This document shows positions 11,901-24,290 of a stretch of DNA of 64,000 bases, piece after piece. A program made the translations under genes and the position numbers. The DNA is from Alviniconcha marisindica (Eukaryota; Mollusca; Gastropoda; Provannidae), in NCBI GenBank assembly GCA_018857735.1, contig JABMCL010000979.1:1277501-1341500 (forward strand). The letters are read 5' to 3'. The notes under the pieces were generated by a model. That model ran no database searches. It was given only the letters and a program-made list of their open reading frames with translations, and was not told where the DNA came from. Every line of letters starts with the position of its first letter. The stretch's first letter is position 1.

Positions 11901-14264
11901 GAAAGGCACATGTTCAGATTTGGCCTCAGTGTAGGCTTAGCATGGTGGTGCTGCTCTGGTATTGTGTCTGCTGTAGTCTTAGCCAGGTAAACCTGAACTC
12001 CTTGTGTGAGACAGGTAAAGTGCTGGAAGGGTAATCAAAAACAAACAACAAAAAAGGTCAAAGGAAGAGAGAAGACAGTACAAATATATATATACAGCAG
12101 AACTTCCTCAAGACAAAGTGGCTGAGAGACCACCAAAATTATTGCCCTGATATAACCATAACGGCTGACAGGGCGTAAAACACCAAGTCACTTACTTACT
12201 TATTTACCACCAAAAATTACTTTCACTATTGACAACCTTCTGCCTGCAAAATCTGTATCCTCCATTGATCCGATTCAGAAACAGCCTGCAGACTGTTACA
12301 TGCTTCACACCTGGTTTTGCCACTAGCCGTGGCCTCTTTGTGTCAGCGTTGTCTGCTATATTGTGGGGTGATTAAGGGGAGTGCACATGAACAGTTTTCC
12401 TATTCAGTAGCATGTGGTCAAAGCATTAAAATTTAGTTTTCTCTGGCTGCAACGACAGCTCTGGACTGGGCAGCTTGTCCGACTACACCTCAAAGATCTC
12501 GATCTGTTCTGCAGACCTTCTGCCTGTTTTCAAAGAGCATATCACTCATATTTCCAAAGAGCAGATTACACATATTTTCAAACAGTAAATGACACATATT
12601 TTTAAACAGGAAATCACATGTATTTTCAAACAGCAAATCACACATATTTTTTTTTTAAAAGACAGCAAATCACATGTATTTTCAAACAGCAAATCACATG
12701 TATTTTCAAACAGCAAATCACATGTATTTCCAAACAGCAAATCACATGTATTTTCAAACAACAAATTACAGGTATTTTCAAACAGCAAATCACGCATATT
12801 TTCAAACAGCAAATCACAGGTATTTTCAAACAGCAAATCATGCATATTTTCAAACAGCAAATCACAGGTATTTTTAAACAGCAAATCACAGATATGTTCA
12901 AGCAGCAACTCACGCATATTTTCAAACAGCAAATCACAGATATTTTCAAACAGCAACTCACACATATTTTCAAACAGCAAATCACAGGTATTTTCAAACA
13001 GCAAATCACATTTTTTAAATTTTAGTGACAGTTACAGTAGCCTCCTGTCATGGGCGAAAGAGCTGCTAGAAAAGTTGGGAATGTAGTAATTGCAATAGCC
13101 AGCTGTCTTTCCATGCATACATACTTTGGACTCTTCCAACCCCTACCCTCTACTGGTGAGGGTTATACCCATTTTGTTTTGCAGAGGGGGGAGAGGAGTA
13201 TGTTCTTTTCAAAGAGTCCCACTGATCTAGAAAATAGAAGCTCTGCAGGTGTTAAAAAAAAGGGTAGCTTAGTGCGTAGATTCATGATTTATGTGTAACG
13301 GGTTATGCACCGGCAACACATTGGTCTCACTATGTTCTGTATTTACTAAAACAAAGTATAATATGTACATTGACATGGTTATAAACAAGATTTGTGATTT
13401 ATGCGTAACGGGTTATGCACCGGCAACACACCGGTCTCACTACACTCTACGTTTACTAAAACAAAGTAAAATCTGTACATTGACAACATTATAAACAAGA
13501 TTTGTGATTTATGCGTAACGGGTTATGCACCAGCAACACACCGGTCTCACTACACTCTATATTTACTCAAACAAAGTATAATATGTACATTGACAAGGTT
13601 ATAAACAAAATTAAAATTTACAAAACAAACTTGAAGCCCAGATCAGACAAACAGCGCTTGACAACTCAGCTGCCTTAACATGCACATGAAAAATCAGAAC
13701 ATGCTTTTTTTTCTTTTCTTTTTTGCCAAGCACATCATTATGGGACATTTATTCAGAAACATTCATCCATCATTACAATATTCCTCTCACTCATGCATTC
13801 ACACATCTTTGTATGATTTTTTCCTCACATGTACATCCTGCACTATGCCTCTTCCCCTCAGTTACAGTGGGCACAGTTTTCATTTTTAAGCTTTTCACAA
13901 TAATTAATAAAAATTTCGGAGCCAGAGCTTCAGAGCACGCTTGACCACCCGTGTCCTCTGGGGGTTCCTGTTTCCCTTGCCTTGGTTACAGTGTGCACAA
14001 TTTTCGTTTTTAAGCTTTTCACAATAATTCTTAAACATTTCGGAGCCTGAGTCTCAGAGCACGCTTGACTACCTGTGTCCTCTGGGGTTCCTGTTGCCCT
14101 TGCCAGGTCCTGGCCTGTCTGCCTCAAGAAGCAGCGTGGACCATTCCGGCTGAGGAGCTGCAGCGGCGGAGAGATCTGCGCAAGGAGTGTGTGTTCACCA
14201 TTGACCCCTCCACTGCCCGTGATCTTGATGACGCTCTCCACTGCAAGGATCTAGGCAATGGTAA

Positions 14265-14362
<98 letters not shown>

Positions 14363-14448
14363 TTGTGTGTGTTCTGCTGTGTGTGTGTGTGAGTATGTGT
14401 ATATGTTTGTGTGTGTGTGTGGTTCTGTATGTGTGTGTGTGTGTGTGG

Positions 14449-14493
<45 letters not shown>

Positions 14494-17400
14494 GTGTTGT
14501 GTTGTGTTGTGTTGTGTTGTGTTGTGTTTATATATGTGAATGTGTGGGTAGGTGTGTGTGTGTTTTGTGTTTAAATATCTGTATTTGTCTTAAGGCATGT
14601 GTGTGCATGGGTGTAGGGGGAGTGGAGGAGGGTGACTGGATGTGATTGGATGAAACGACTGAGTGTGAAAGGAGTGGGATTTGGTTGATTGGAATTTGGA
14701 TTTAGACTAGCTCAGTCTAGAGGTTTGGCCCTGCCTCCAGAGACACAGACTAGAGGTTTGGCCCTGCAGCCAGAGACACAGACTAGAGGTTTGGCCCAGC
14801 TTCCAGAGACAGACTAGAGGTTTGGCCCTGCCACCAGAAATACAGACTAACGGTTTGGCCCTGCCACCAGAGACACAGACTAACGGTTTGGCCCTGCCAC
14901 CAGAGACACAGACTAGAGGTTTGGCCCTGCCTCCAGAGACACAGACTAGGCGTTTGGCCCTGTCTCCAGAGACACAGACTAGAGGTTTGGCCCTGCCTCC
15001 AGAGACACAGACTAGAGGTTTGGCCCTGCCACCAGAAATACAGACTAGAGGTTTGGCCCTGCCACCAGAGACACAGACTAGAGGTTTGGCCCTGCCTGCA
15101 GAGATACAGACTAGAGGTTTGGCCCTGCCTCCAGAGACACAGACTTGAGGTTTGGCCCTGCCTGCAGAGATACAGACTAGAGGTTTGGCCCTGCCACCAG
15201 AGATACAGACTAGAGGCTTGGCCCAGCTTGCAGAGACACAGACTAGAGGTTTGGCCCTGCCTCCAGAGACACAGACTAGAGATTTGGCCCAGCCTCCAGA
15301 GATTCTGGGCAGCTGCTGTGCTTTCAGCATCTCAGCATCTGTGACATAGCTAGCCCCATGCACTATAGGATGGCGCAGCTGTCATTTTTCAGTCACTAAG
15401 AACGCTGGCTAAATTTTACAATTTTCGCACCATAAAACTTCTAATTCTTCTAGTGTTCAGCACCTAGACTGTGTGTAGTGTCATGCTTTTAAGTTTGTTT
15501 TTGCTGATGTGTGTAGTTTTCCCGTGATGAAAAATAATGAAGATGATCAAGCGAGTAGAGGTTAGAACATGCTGACCAGTGCAAGGACAAAGGAGACCGG
15601 CGAGTGGAATGCATGTGCTTGCACAGCAAGCGTTCTTGTGGAAGGCAGCTCGTATTTGCATGGGGCATTTTTTTAGTTATCATTTTAGAGCTATCGTGCA
15701 CAACACAGTCCGAGTTCCTGTTTTCACTGGGCAGGTGAGTATGAGGTGGGCGTGCACATTGCTGATGTCAGCTACTTTGTGAAGGAGAAGACCAAGCTGG
15801 ATGAAGTGGCCAACAGCCGAGCAACGAGCGTGTACCTTGTGCAGAAGGTAAAGCCAGCTCCTCCGCTCTTGATGATGATGATGATGATGATGATGATTGC
15901 TTTTTATATAGTGCTGATCTCTGCTCTTGAGCAGACTCACTGCGCTCACATGTGATTCTACATGAGTGACAAGCTTTTTATAGTTGTGTTGATTGATGCG
16001 ATTGATTCTAAAGGTTCACAGTACCTCTACTGTGATGCACTGATGAGGATGACTATGTGATTGATTCTAGAGGTTCACAGTAACTCTACTGTGATGCTTT
16101 GATGAGGATGACTGTGTGATTGATTCTAAAGGTTGATGGTACCACTGCTTTGATGCTTTGATGTTGATGATTGTATGTGATGGGTTCTGAAGGTTTATGG
16201 TACCTGTGCTGTGACATGGTGATGTTGTGTGTACAGGTGATACCCATGTTGCCGCGACTGTTGTGCGAACAGCTGTGCAGTCTCAACCCTGACCAAGATC
16301 GTCTGAGCTTCTCTGTTATCTGGAAAATGACTGAAGATGGACAGGTAAGATAATGATGGTGATGATAGTCATAGCTATTGGGGAGTAGGGGGGAGAGCAG
16401 TTTTGTTGAAGGGATCTATGATGAGGGGGAAAAATGTAAAAAATTTAGATTAAACTTGCAGGAGGACAGGGGATATTAGAACATGTGATTATGATTTTTG
16501 ATTTTTTTAGGATATTGTGATTGTCTCTGTATTATGACATGTCAGTATGTTTGTTTCTATATTATTAGGACGTGTCATATTGATTGATTGTGTATTAGGA
16601 CATGTCATTGTGATTGTTTCTGATAGTAGTTAGTGCTGTCAAGAAACTTAGGAAAAGATTAACTGAATAAATGAATAAAATGGTGTATTAGAAAGTTGTG
16701 TTTTTTAGTTTTTTAAATTATTAGCAGGCTACTATAAAAATAAAAATAAATTTTTAGCAGTCTACTGTAGCAAGGTGTTTTTTTTATTTTAGTAGTCTGG
16801 TAAAAGATGTGGATTAACATTTTTTAACAATTATTATTCAGCAGTGTGTTTTTCATTCAGTCTAAAAGTTTTTTTCTGTATTTTATTTATCACTCTTATA
16901 AAAGGTGGTATGTTCTTCACTTTAGCAATCAGTGAAAGGACAGTATTTTTCATTTAGCAATCCGTTAAAAAGTGGCATGTTTAAAATTAGACTTAGTGTG
17001 TGTATTTGTTCACTAGATACTGGAAGAATGGTTTGGGCGCACTGTGATCCGCTCCTGTGTCAAGCTGAGCTACGACCATGCTCAGGTATGGAAGCATTCA
17101 TGCGCCAGGGCATGTACTGGTAACGTGTTGCATGAGTCAGCAAACAGATAGATGCCTGTAAGTCCAAAACACTGCTGGTAACTGATCTTTGTTACAAATG
17201 CAAACAAATGTAAACAGGCACATAGTAATAATAAGTGATAATAAACAAAGTGTTTGTGGAGCACATGCAAACGTGCACATAAGGATAGAAAATAGTGATA
17301 ATTCAAGTATTTATAGAGCACATATCTTGTCTGGAGAGACTGTTCTAAGTGCGTGCGCACGCACCCACACACACACACACACAGGCACCCACACAACACT

Positions 17401-20400
17401 AGTATATTTGCTGTACACAACTGAATTGACAATTTACAGACAACTTAAACAGAGACTTGAGGTGGAGGAAGATCGCAGCACGGAGTGGAAACTGAAAGCA
17501 TGGCAGATCTTTTGTTTTGGAAAAAGAAATGTCTTGAGGTTGCACTGCCACAGATAGCACATGCACTTGCAAGAAGATACGCATGTATTTGCAGGTGTGT
17601 AAGTGCTTTCCTGTATCTTACACACATCTGTGGGTGACGTCTTGCAAGCATTATTAAATTTGAACGAGAATCAGTGTTCTCTAGATTTCACTAGTGCCCT
17701 ACGTCTTTCAAGTTCACTTTCAGATTTTAACAATCCCAATTTAACAGGGTTTCATCGAAGAACCGCACAGAGAATGGACAGCAGATGAGCTGCCGCCAAT
17801 TTCCAACGGGTTCGCTGTGGATGACATCAGATCCAGTGTGCTGAAGATGAACAAGGTGAGTGTTGCTTATGTCATAGTTCTGTTCTTCTTTTGGTTCTGT
17901 GCTGTTGTTTTTTGTTGTGTGCTGGTGTTGTTTTCTGTCTTTTGTTTCTTTCTCGCTTTCTTTCTTTGCTTTCTTTCTTTGCTTTTTATCCTTGCTTTTT
18001 TCTTCTTCTTTAATTCTTTCTTTCCTTCCTTTCTTTCTATCATTGTTCTGTTCTTCTTTTGGTTCTGTGTTGTTGTATTTTGTTGTGTGTTGGTGTTGTT
18101 TTCTGTCTTTTGTTTCTTTCTCTTTCTTTTCTTTTTATCCTTGCTTTTTTTCTTCTTTAATTCTTTCTTTCCTTCCTTCCTTCCTTTCTTTCTTTCTTTA
18201 TATCATTGTTCTGTTCTTCTTTTGGTTCTGTGTTGTTGTTTTTTGTTGTTGTTGTGTGTTGGTGTTGTTTTCTGTCTTTTGTTTCTTTCTCTTTCTTTCT
18301 TTCTTTTCTTTTTATCCTTGCTTTTTCTTCTTTAATTCTTTCTTTCCGTCCTTTCTTTCTTTCTTTATATCATTGTTCTGTTCTTTTTGTTCTGTGTTGT
18401 TTTTTGTTGTGTGTTGTATTTTTTTCTGTATTTAGTTTCTTTCTTTCTTTTCTTTCTATCCTTGCTTTTTTGTTGTTGTGCTTTTCTTCGTTTTTTCTTT
18501 CTTTCTTTCTTTTTCTTTCTTTCTCTCTTTCTCGCCATTTTTCTTTACTTTCTGAGTCTTTTGTCTAGTGGTTGTGAAGTCCATGTAACAGCCTTGACCT
18601 GAAACAAGTTGAGCCTCACTGCGACTCTCACCAGGTCTTCCAGCAAATGATTCAGTGCAACCCTTGATTTAAAAATATAAAAAACACACAATGAGAGAGC
18701 CGCCTCCCTCCCTCGCCCCACCCCTCCACCCCACCGCAACCTGCCCCATCACGTTTCATGCAAATAAGCCTGTCATCAAAGGCCGTCGGTCCATTGATGT
18801 CAGTGGTTTGGTTTCAGATGGCCAAAGCAATGCGGAGCGCCCGGTTCAACAGCGGGGCCTTGCGGTTGGACCAGGTCAAGATACAGTACACCCTGAATCC
18901 GGACACTGGGCTGCCCAACGGCTACTTTATCTACCAGCAAAGAGACAGTAACAAGTGAGTGAGTGGGTGTGTAGACAGCAACAAGTGAGTGGGTGGGTGT
19001 GTAGATGGCAACAAGTGAGTGGGTGGGTGTGTAGACGGCAACAAGTGAGTGTGTGTGTGTGTAGACAGCAACAATTGAGTGGGTGGGTGTGTAGACAGTA
19101 ACAAGTGAGGGGGTGGGTGTGTAGACAGCAACAAGTGAGTGGGTGGGTGTGTAGACAGTACCTTGTGTGTGTAGACAGCAACAAGTGAGTGGGTGGGTGT
19201 GTAGACAGTATCTTGTGTGTGTAGACAGTAACAAGTGAGTGGTTGCGTGTGTAGACAGTAACTTGTGTGTGTAGACAATAACAAGTGAGTGATTGGGTGT
19301 GTAGACAGTAACAAGTGAGTGGGTGGGTATGTAGACAGTAACAAGTGAGTGGTTGGGTGTGTAGACAGTAACAAGTGAGTGGGTGGGTGTGTAGACAGTA
19401 ACTTGTGTGTGTAGACAGTAACAAGTGAGAGGGTGGGTGTGTAGACAGTAACAAGTGAGTGGGTGGGTGTGTAGACAGCAACAAGTGAGTGGTTGGGTGT
19501 GTAGACAGTAACAAGTGAATGTATGGGGGTGGGGGGTGTCAGGATGCCCAATGGCTGGCTACTTTGTCTACCATTGGAGAGATAGTGACAAGTGTGTGTG
19601 TGTTGGGGGCGGGAGGGGGGGGGGGGCCAAACACAGATGGTAATAACTGAAGGAGAGTGTGTATGTGTGTACGTGGTACTGAGTGCGTGCAAGTGTGTGT
19701 GTACATGTGAGCGTGAGTGCATGCACCTGCACTGTTTCCTGTGTGCGTACATGTGAGCATGAGTGTACATGTGAGTGTACACACCTACACTGTTTCCTCT
19801 GTGTGTACATGTGAGTGCCCACACCTGCACTAGTCCCTGTGTGTGTACATGTGAGTGTGAGTGAACACACCTGCACTGTTTCCTGTATGTGTACATGTGA
19901 GCATGAGTGCACACACCTGCACTGTTTCCTGTGTGTGTACATGTGAGCGTGAGTGTACGTGTGAGTGCACACACCTACACTGTTCCCAATGTGTGTACAT
20001 GTGAGCGTGAGTGTACATGTGAGTGTGAGTGCACACACCTGCACTGTTCCCTGTGTGTGTACATGTGAGTGTGAATGCACACACCTGCACTGTTCCCTAT
20101 GTGTGTACATGTGAGTGTATGTGCGAGTGTGAATGCACACACCTGCACTGTTCCCTGTGTGTGTACATGTGAGTGTGAATGCACACACCTGCACTGTTCC
20201 CAATGTGTGTACATGTGAGTGTGAGTGTACATGTGAGCATGAGTGCACACACCTGCACTGTTTCCTGTGTGTGTACATGTGAGTGTGAGTGTACATGTGA
20301 GTGTGAGTGCACACACCTGCACTGTTCCCTATGTGTGTACATGTGAGTGTGAGTGTACATGTGAGTGTGAATGCACACACGTGCACTGTTCCCTGTGTGT

Positions 20401-23400
20401 GTACATGTGAGTGTACGTGTGAGTGTGAGTCCCCACACCTGCACTGTTCCCTGTGTGTGTAAAATGTGAATGAGAGTGCCCACACCTGCACTGTTCCCTG
20501 TGAGTGCCCACACCAGCACTGTTCCCTGTGAGTGCCCACACCTGCACTGTTCCCTGTGACTGCCCACACCTGCACTGTTCCCTGTGTGTGTACATGTGAG
20601 TGTGAGTGCCCACACCTGCACTGTTCCCCGTGAAGTGCCCACACCTGCACTGTTCCCTGTGTGTGTACATGTGAGTGTGAGTTCCCACACCTGCACTGTT
20701 CCCTGTGTGTGTGTCCTTGCCAGACTGGTGGAAGAGTTCATGCTGCTGGCCAACATGGCGGTGGCCCACAAGATCCACACCGCCCACAAGGACAAGGCTC
20801 TGCTGCGACGTCATCCTCCCCCACAGTCTCGCATGATCGATGAACTGGTCAGTAAGCTTTCATGTCTTTTATAAGGCTTTATCTCTCCCTGTCTCTCCCC
20901 CCACCACCACCCACTCCCCTTCTGTTGCCTCCCTTCTCTCTCTCTCCCCTACCCTGCCTCTCTATCTTTGTTGTTCTTTACATTCTGTTCAGTTGCCATG
21001 TGACATGCCTGTCATTTGTATGTACAGTCAGATATGATCATATGGCACCAAACAAAAAAAATGCAACAAAGTCCCAGTGTTTCTCTGTCTGGTTGTCTGT
21101 CTGTCTCTGCCTGTTAACCCTCCAATCTTGCTAAATGTGATCTTGTTTTTTACTGTACATACAGTGGAGAGATATTCACTCTTCTGTGGGTTTCATTTAT
21201 TCATTTAAAATGATTTGTAACTCTCTCTCTCTCTCCTGAAAATTCAGATTTGCCTCTGTCTTACTTTGCTGAGTTTGTCTGTTGCGAAGTTTTAGACAGT
21301 AATACTTTTTTGGTTTTTGTTCTTAAGATGTATTTTAGTTTGCCGCAATTATTTGTATTCTTGTTTGACGTATTGACATGTTACTTGTCTGTAGTTCTCA
21401 GGTGACATCAGGGACAGATTTATAAAAAAGCTGACTTGTGCTTAAATCTTTATCCTTGTGCAATAAAGTATTATCTTTCTCCTTAGCCGCATCCTGAGGT
21501 GGCCCAGTGCAGGTTCCTATATGAAAACAGAATATGTTTCGCCCTGATATAACCGCAGTGGTTGACTGGGCGTAAAGCACCAAGTTACTTACTTACTTAC
21601 TCCTCTTCTTTTGCATGTTACTTGTTAGGCTCACGCATGCTGTTGCTTTTCAGAAAGACGTATGTGCCAGCCTGGGTTTTCCCATGGAAGTGAATTCAGC
21701 GAAGGAAATCCAGGTAAGCTTTGAATCTGAACTGAAGCAAAATAACATTCAACTTTGAACAGCAACAGTCTTGTATGACTGATTTTTTTTTTTTTTTTTT
21801 TTTTTAAATTGGTGACAATGGGACTCTCCTAAGACAACCACAGATGATAAGATTACATTTTGCTTAAGACAGTGGCCTTCGTTTGTGTCAGTTTTGGTTT
21901 TAGAATGCATTTCTGTTTAAATGTAATTTGGTAGCTGCCTGTGTGCCTTAAAGGGTGAACTTGGGTGGAGACAGCATGCAAGGTTAACAGAACCAGCTGA
22001 GCTTGAATCTTGAATGGTGAGCGTCACAGGCTTACTCTGACAAATTTCAAGATTTCTGGCAAACAAGTAGTGTCTGACATTCGGCACAGAGTGAGATTAT
22101 GCTGCTAGCATTTAAACTGTAACACGTAGTCCTTCTTCCGGTAAACTTGACATTTTGTATTTGCTTGGTTGGCTACAATTTGGGTTGACTAGGTTAGAGT
22201 GCGACAACCAAGCTAATAAGTCACATCTCTCACATGCCCGTTGAGAATAGTAACCCCACATGTATGCACGCGTCTTGTAAACATATTCCGGCAGTGAAAT
22301 GTAAAAACAAAAGTAACACAGAACAGCAACCTGGGTCAGCAGCCATTGCATCCATGGAATGACGCAATGGTTTCAGTCTGGTTCAGTATTACAGTGATTG
22401 CAGTGTGCTTCATTTGATTGCAGTTTATATCTCTCTTCATCACTGGATGTGTATCATTACTTATATTGACTGTTTTGCTTGAAATCAACCATGGCCTTTT
22501 CCTCCTTTTTATGCTTTAGTTTGTGAGGAAAATATGGTAATGGGAGTTGTTGTTTTTTTGTGTGCAGAAATTTTAATTGTGATGTTCTGATTGGCTGTAG
22601 TTCTTGGGTGATTGGAAGCCCACTGTCTGTAGTTCTCGGGTGATTGGCAGCCCATTGGCTGTAGTTCTCAGGTGATTGGCAGCCCATTGGTGATTGGCAG
22701 CCCATTGGCTGTAGTTCTCGGGTGATTGGCAGCCCATTGGCTGTAGTTCTCGGGTGATTGGCAGCCCATTGGCTGTAGTTCTTGGGTGATTGGCAGCCCA
22801 TTGGCTGTAGTTCTTGGGTGATTGGCAGCCCATTGTTGTAGTTCTTGGTGATTGGCAGCCCATTGGCTGTAGTTCTTGTGTGATTGGCAGCCCATTGGCT
22901 GTAGTTCTTGTGTGATTGGCAGCCCATTGGCTGTAGTTCTTGGTGATGGCAGCCCATTGGCTGTAGTTCTTGGGTGATTGGCAGCCCATTGGCTGTAGTT
23001 CTGGTGATTGGCAGCCCATTGGCTGTAGTTCTCGGGTGATTGGCAGCCCATTGGCTGTAGTTCTTGTGTGATTGGCAGCCCATTGGCTGTAGTTCTTGGG
23101 CGATTGGTAGCCCATTGGCTGTAGTTCTCGGGTGATTGGCAGCCCATTGGCTGTAGTTCTTGGGTGATTGGCAGCCCATTGGCTGTAGTTCTTGGGGGAT
23201 TGGCAGCCCATTGGCTGTAGTTCTTGGGCGATTGGTAGCCCATTGGCTGTAGTTCTCGAGTGATTGGCATTGGCTGTAGTTCTTGGGTGATTGGCAGCCC
23301 ATTGGCTGTAGTTCTGGGGGGATTGGCAGCCCCCATCTGCTCCCCCCCCTCACCTCCCACCTCCCCCCCAACCCCCACCCTAACCCCCTACATGAATGTG

Positions 23401-23548
23401 CTGCCTGAGTGTTTTAGTTGCTTCATGGTCATTAAGAGAGTGAGAGTGAGAGAGAGTGCAGGGAGCGGGAGAGATGGTGGGTGGGGAGAGAGAGAGTATG
23501 TGTGCATGTGAGACAAAGAGGGGCAGAGAGAGAGGGGGGAGGTGCATG

Positions 23549-23596
<48 letters not shown>

Positions 23597-24240
23597 AGCG
23601 TAGTAATAATACTAATTACTTAGAGTACAGCTTTATAATTATGTACCTGTTTTAAATTATTGTAATTATTATTGTATGTTTTATAACAGTTATTTTATGT
23701 GCCATTTTACAAGTACTTGTTTTATATTAGTGTAATTTATTAAGTATGTATTATGAGGTTGCTTGTATACGATAGTAAATGTAAATGGTATATAGTATGT
23801 ACATGTATGTGAACAAGCGCGTTGAGCTTGCTCAGCGGGGAATAGTGCTATAGAAAATTTATGTATTATTATTATTGGCAGCCCAGAACCCAGTGTTGAA
23901 TCTGTGTTTGCCAATGTTTCAGCTGTCCTTGGCGCGGTACACAGGGGAAGATGAACTGTCAAAGGCACGGATGCAGGTCTTGGTGGTTTTGTGTTCAAAA
24001 CCCATGCAGGTAAGAATTGCCGCATTTTCTCTTTTTGTTGTTGTTGTTGTTGTGATTTTGTCTCTTCAGTCTTTGTTTAGTTCTTTTTAGTGTTTCATTT
24101 TTGATAAAGTATGCAAGATTGTGTGAGTGTGTGTGTGTTTTGGCTGTGCCCGTGTATTTGTGTGCATGTGTGCTTTGGGCATACTTTTCAATGTGTACGT
24201 GTGTGTATCTCTGTGTGCTTTGAGCAGGCTTATGTTGTGC

Positions 24241-24290
<50 letters not shown>

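Noticed and set aside
14707..15363. Minus-strand reading frame of 218 codons with an 11-residue repeat
   Set aside because: It is the complement of a 33-bp minisatellite in a DIS3L2 intron; open on both strands only because of its period.
19568..20814. Large minus-strand His/Cys-rich frames (up to 360 codons)
   Set aside because: Antisense of the TGTACATGTGAGTG minisatellite, without splice or family support.
20848..20857. Donor GTAAGC at 20852 for DIS3L2 exon 16
   Set aside because: It would put exon 17 out of frame; GTCAGT at 20848 keeps the conserved sequence in phase.
22585..23325. CRISPR-like regular array
   Set aside because: Units are contiguous with no unique spacers, and the genome is eukaryotic.
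22457..23378. Minus-strand frames of 200-300 codons with NYSQWAANH repeats
   Set aside because: Translation of the 33-bp minisatellite; several overlapping frames are open at once.
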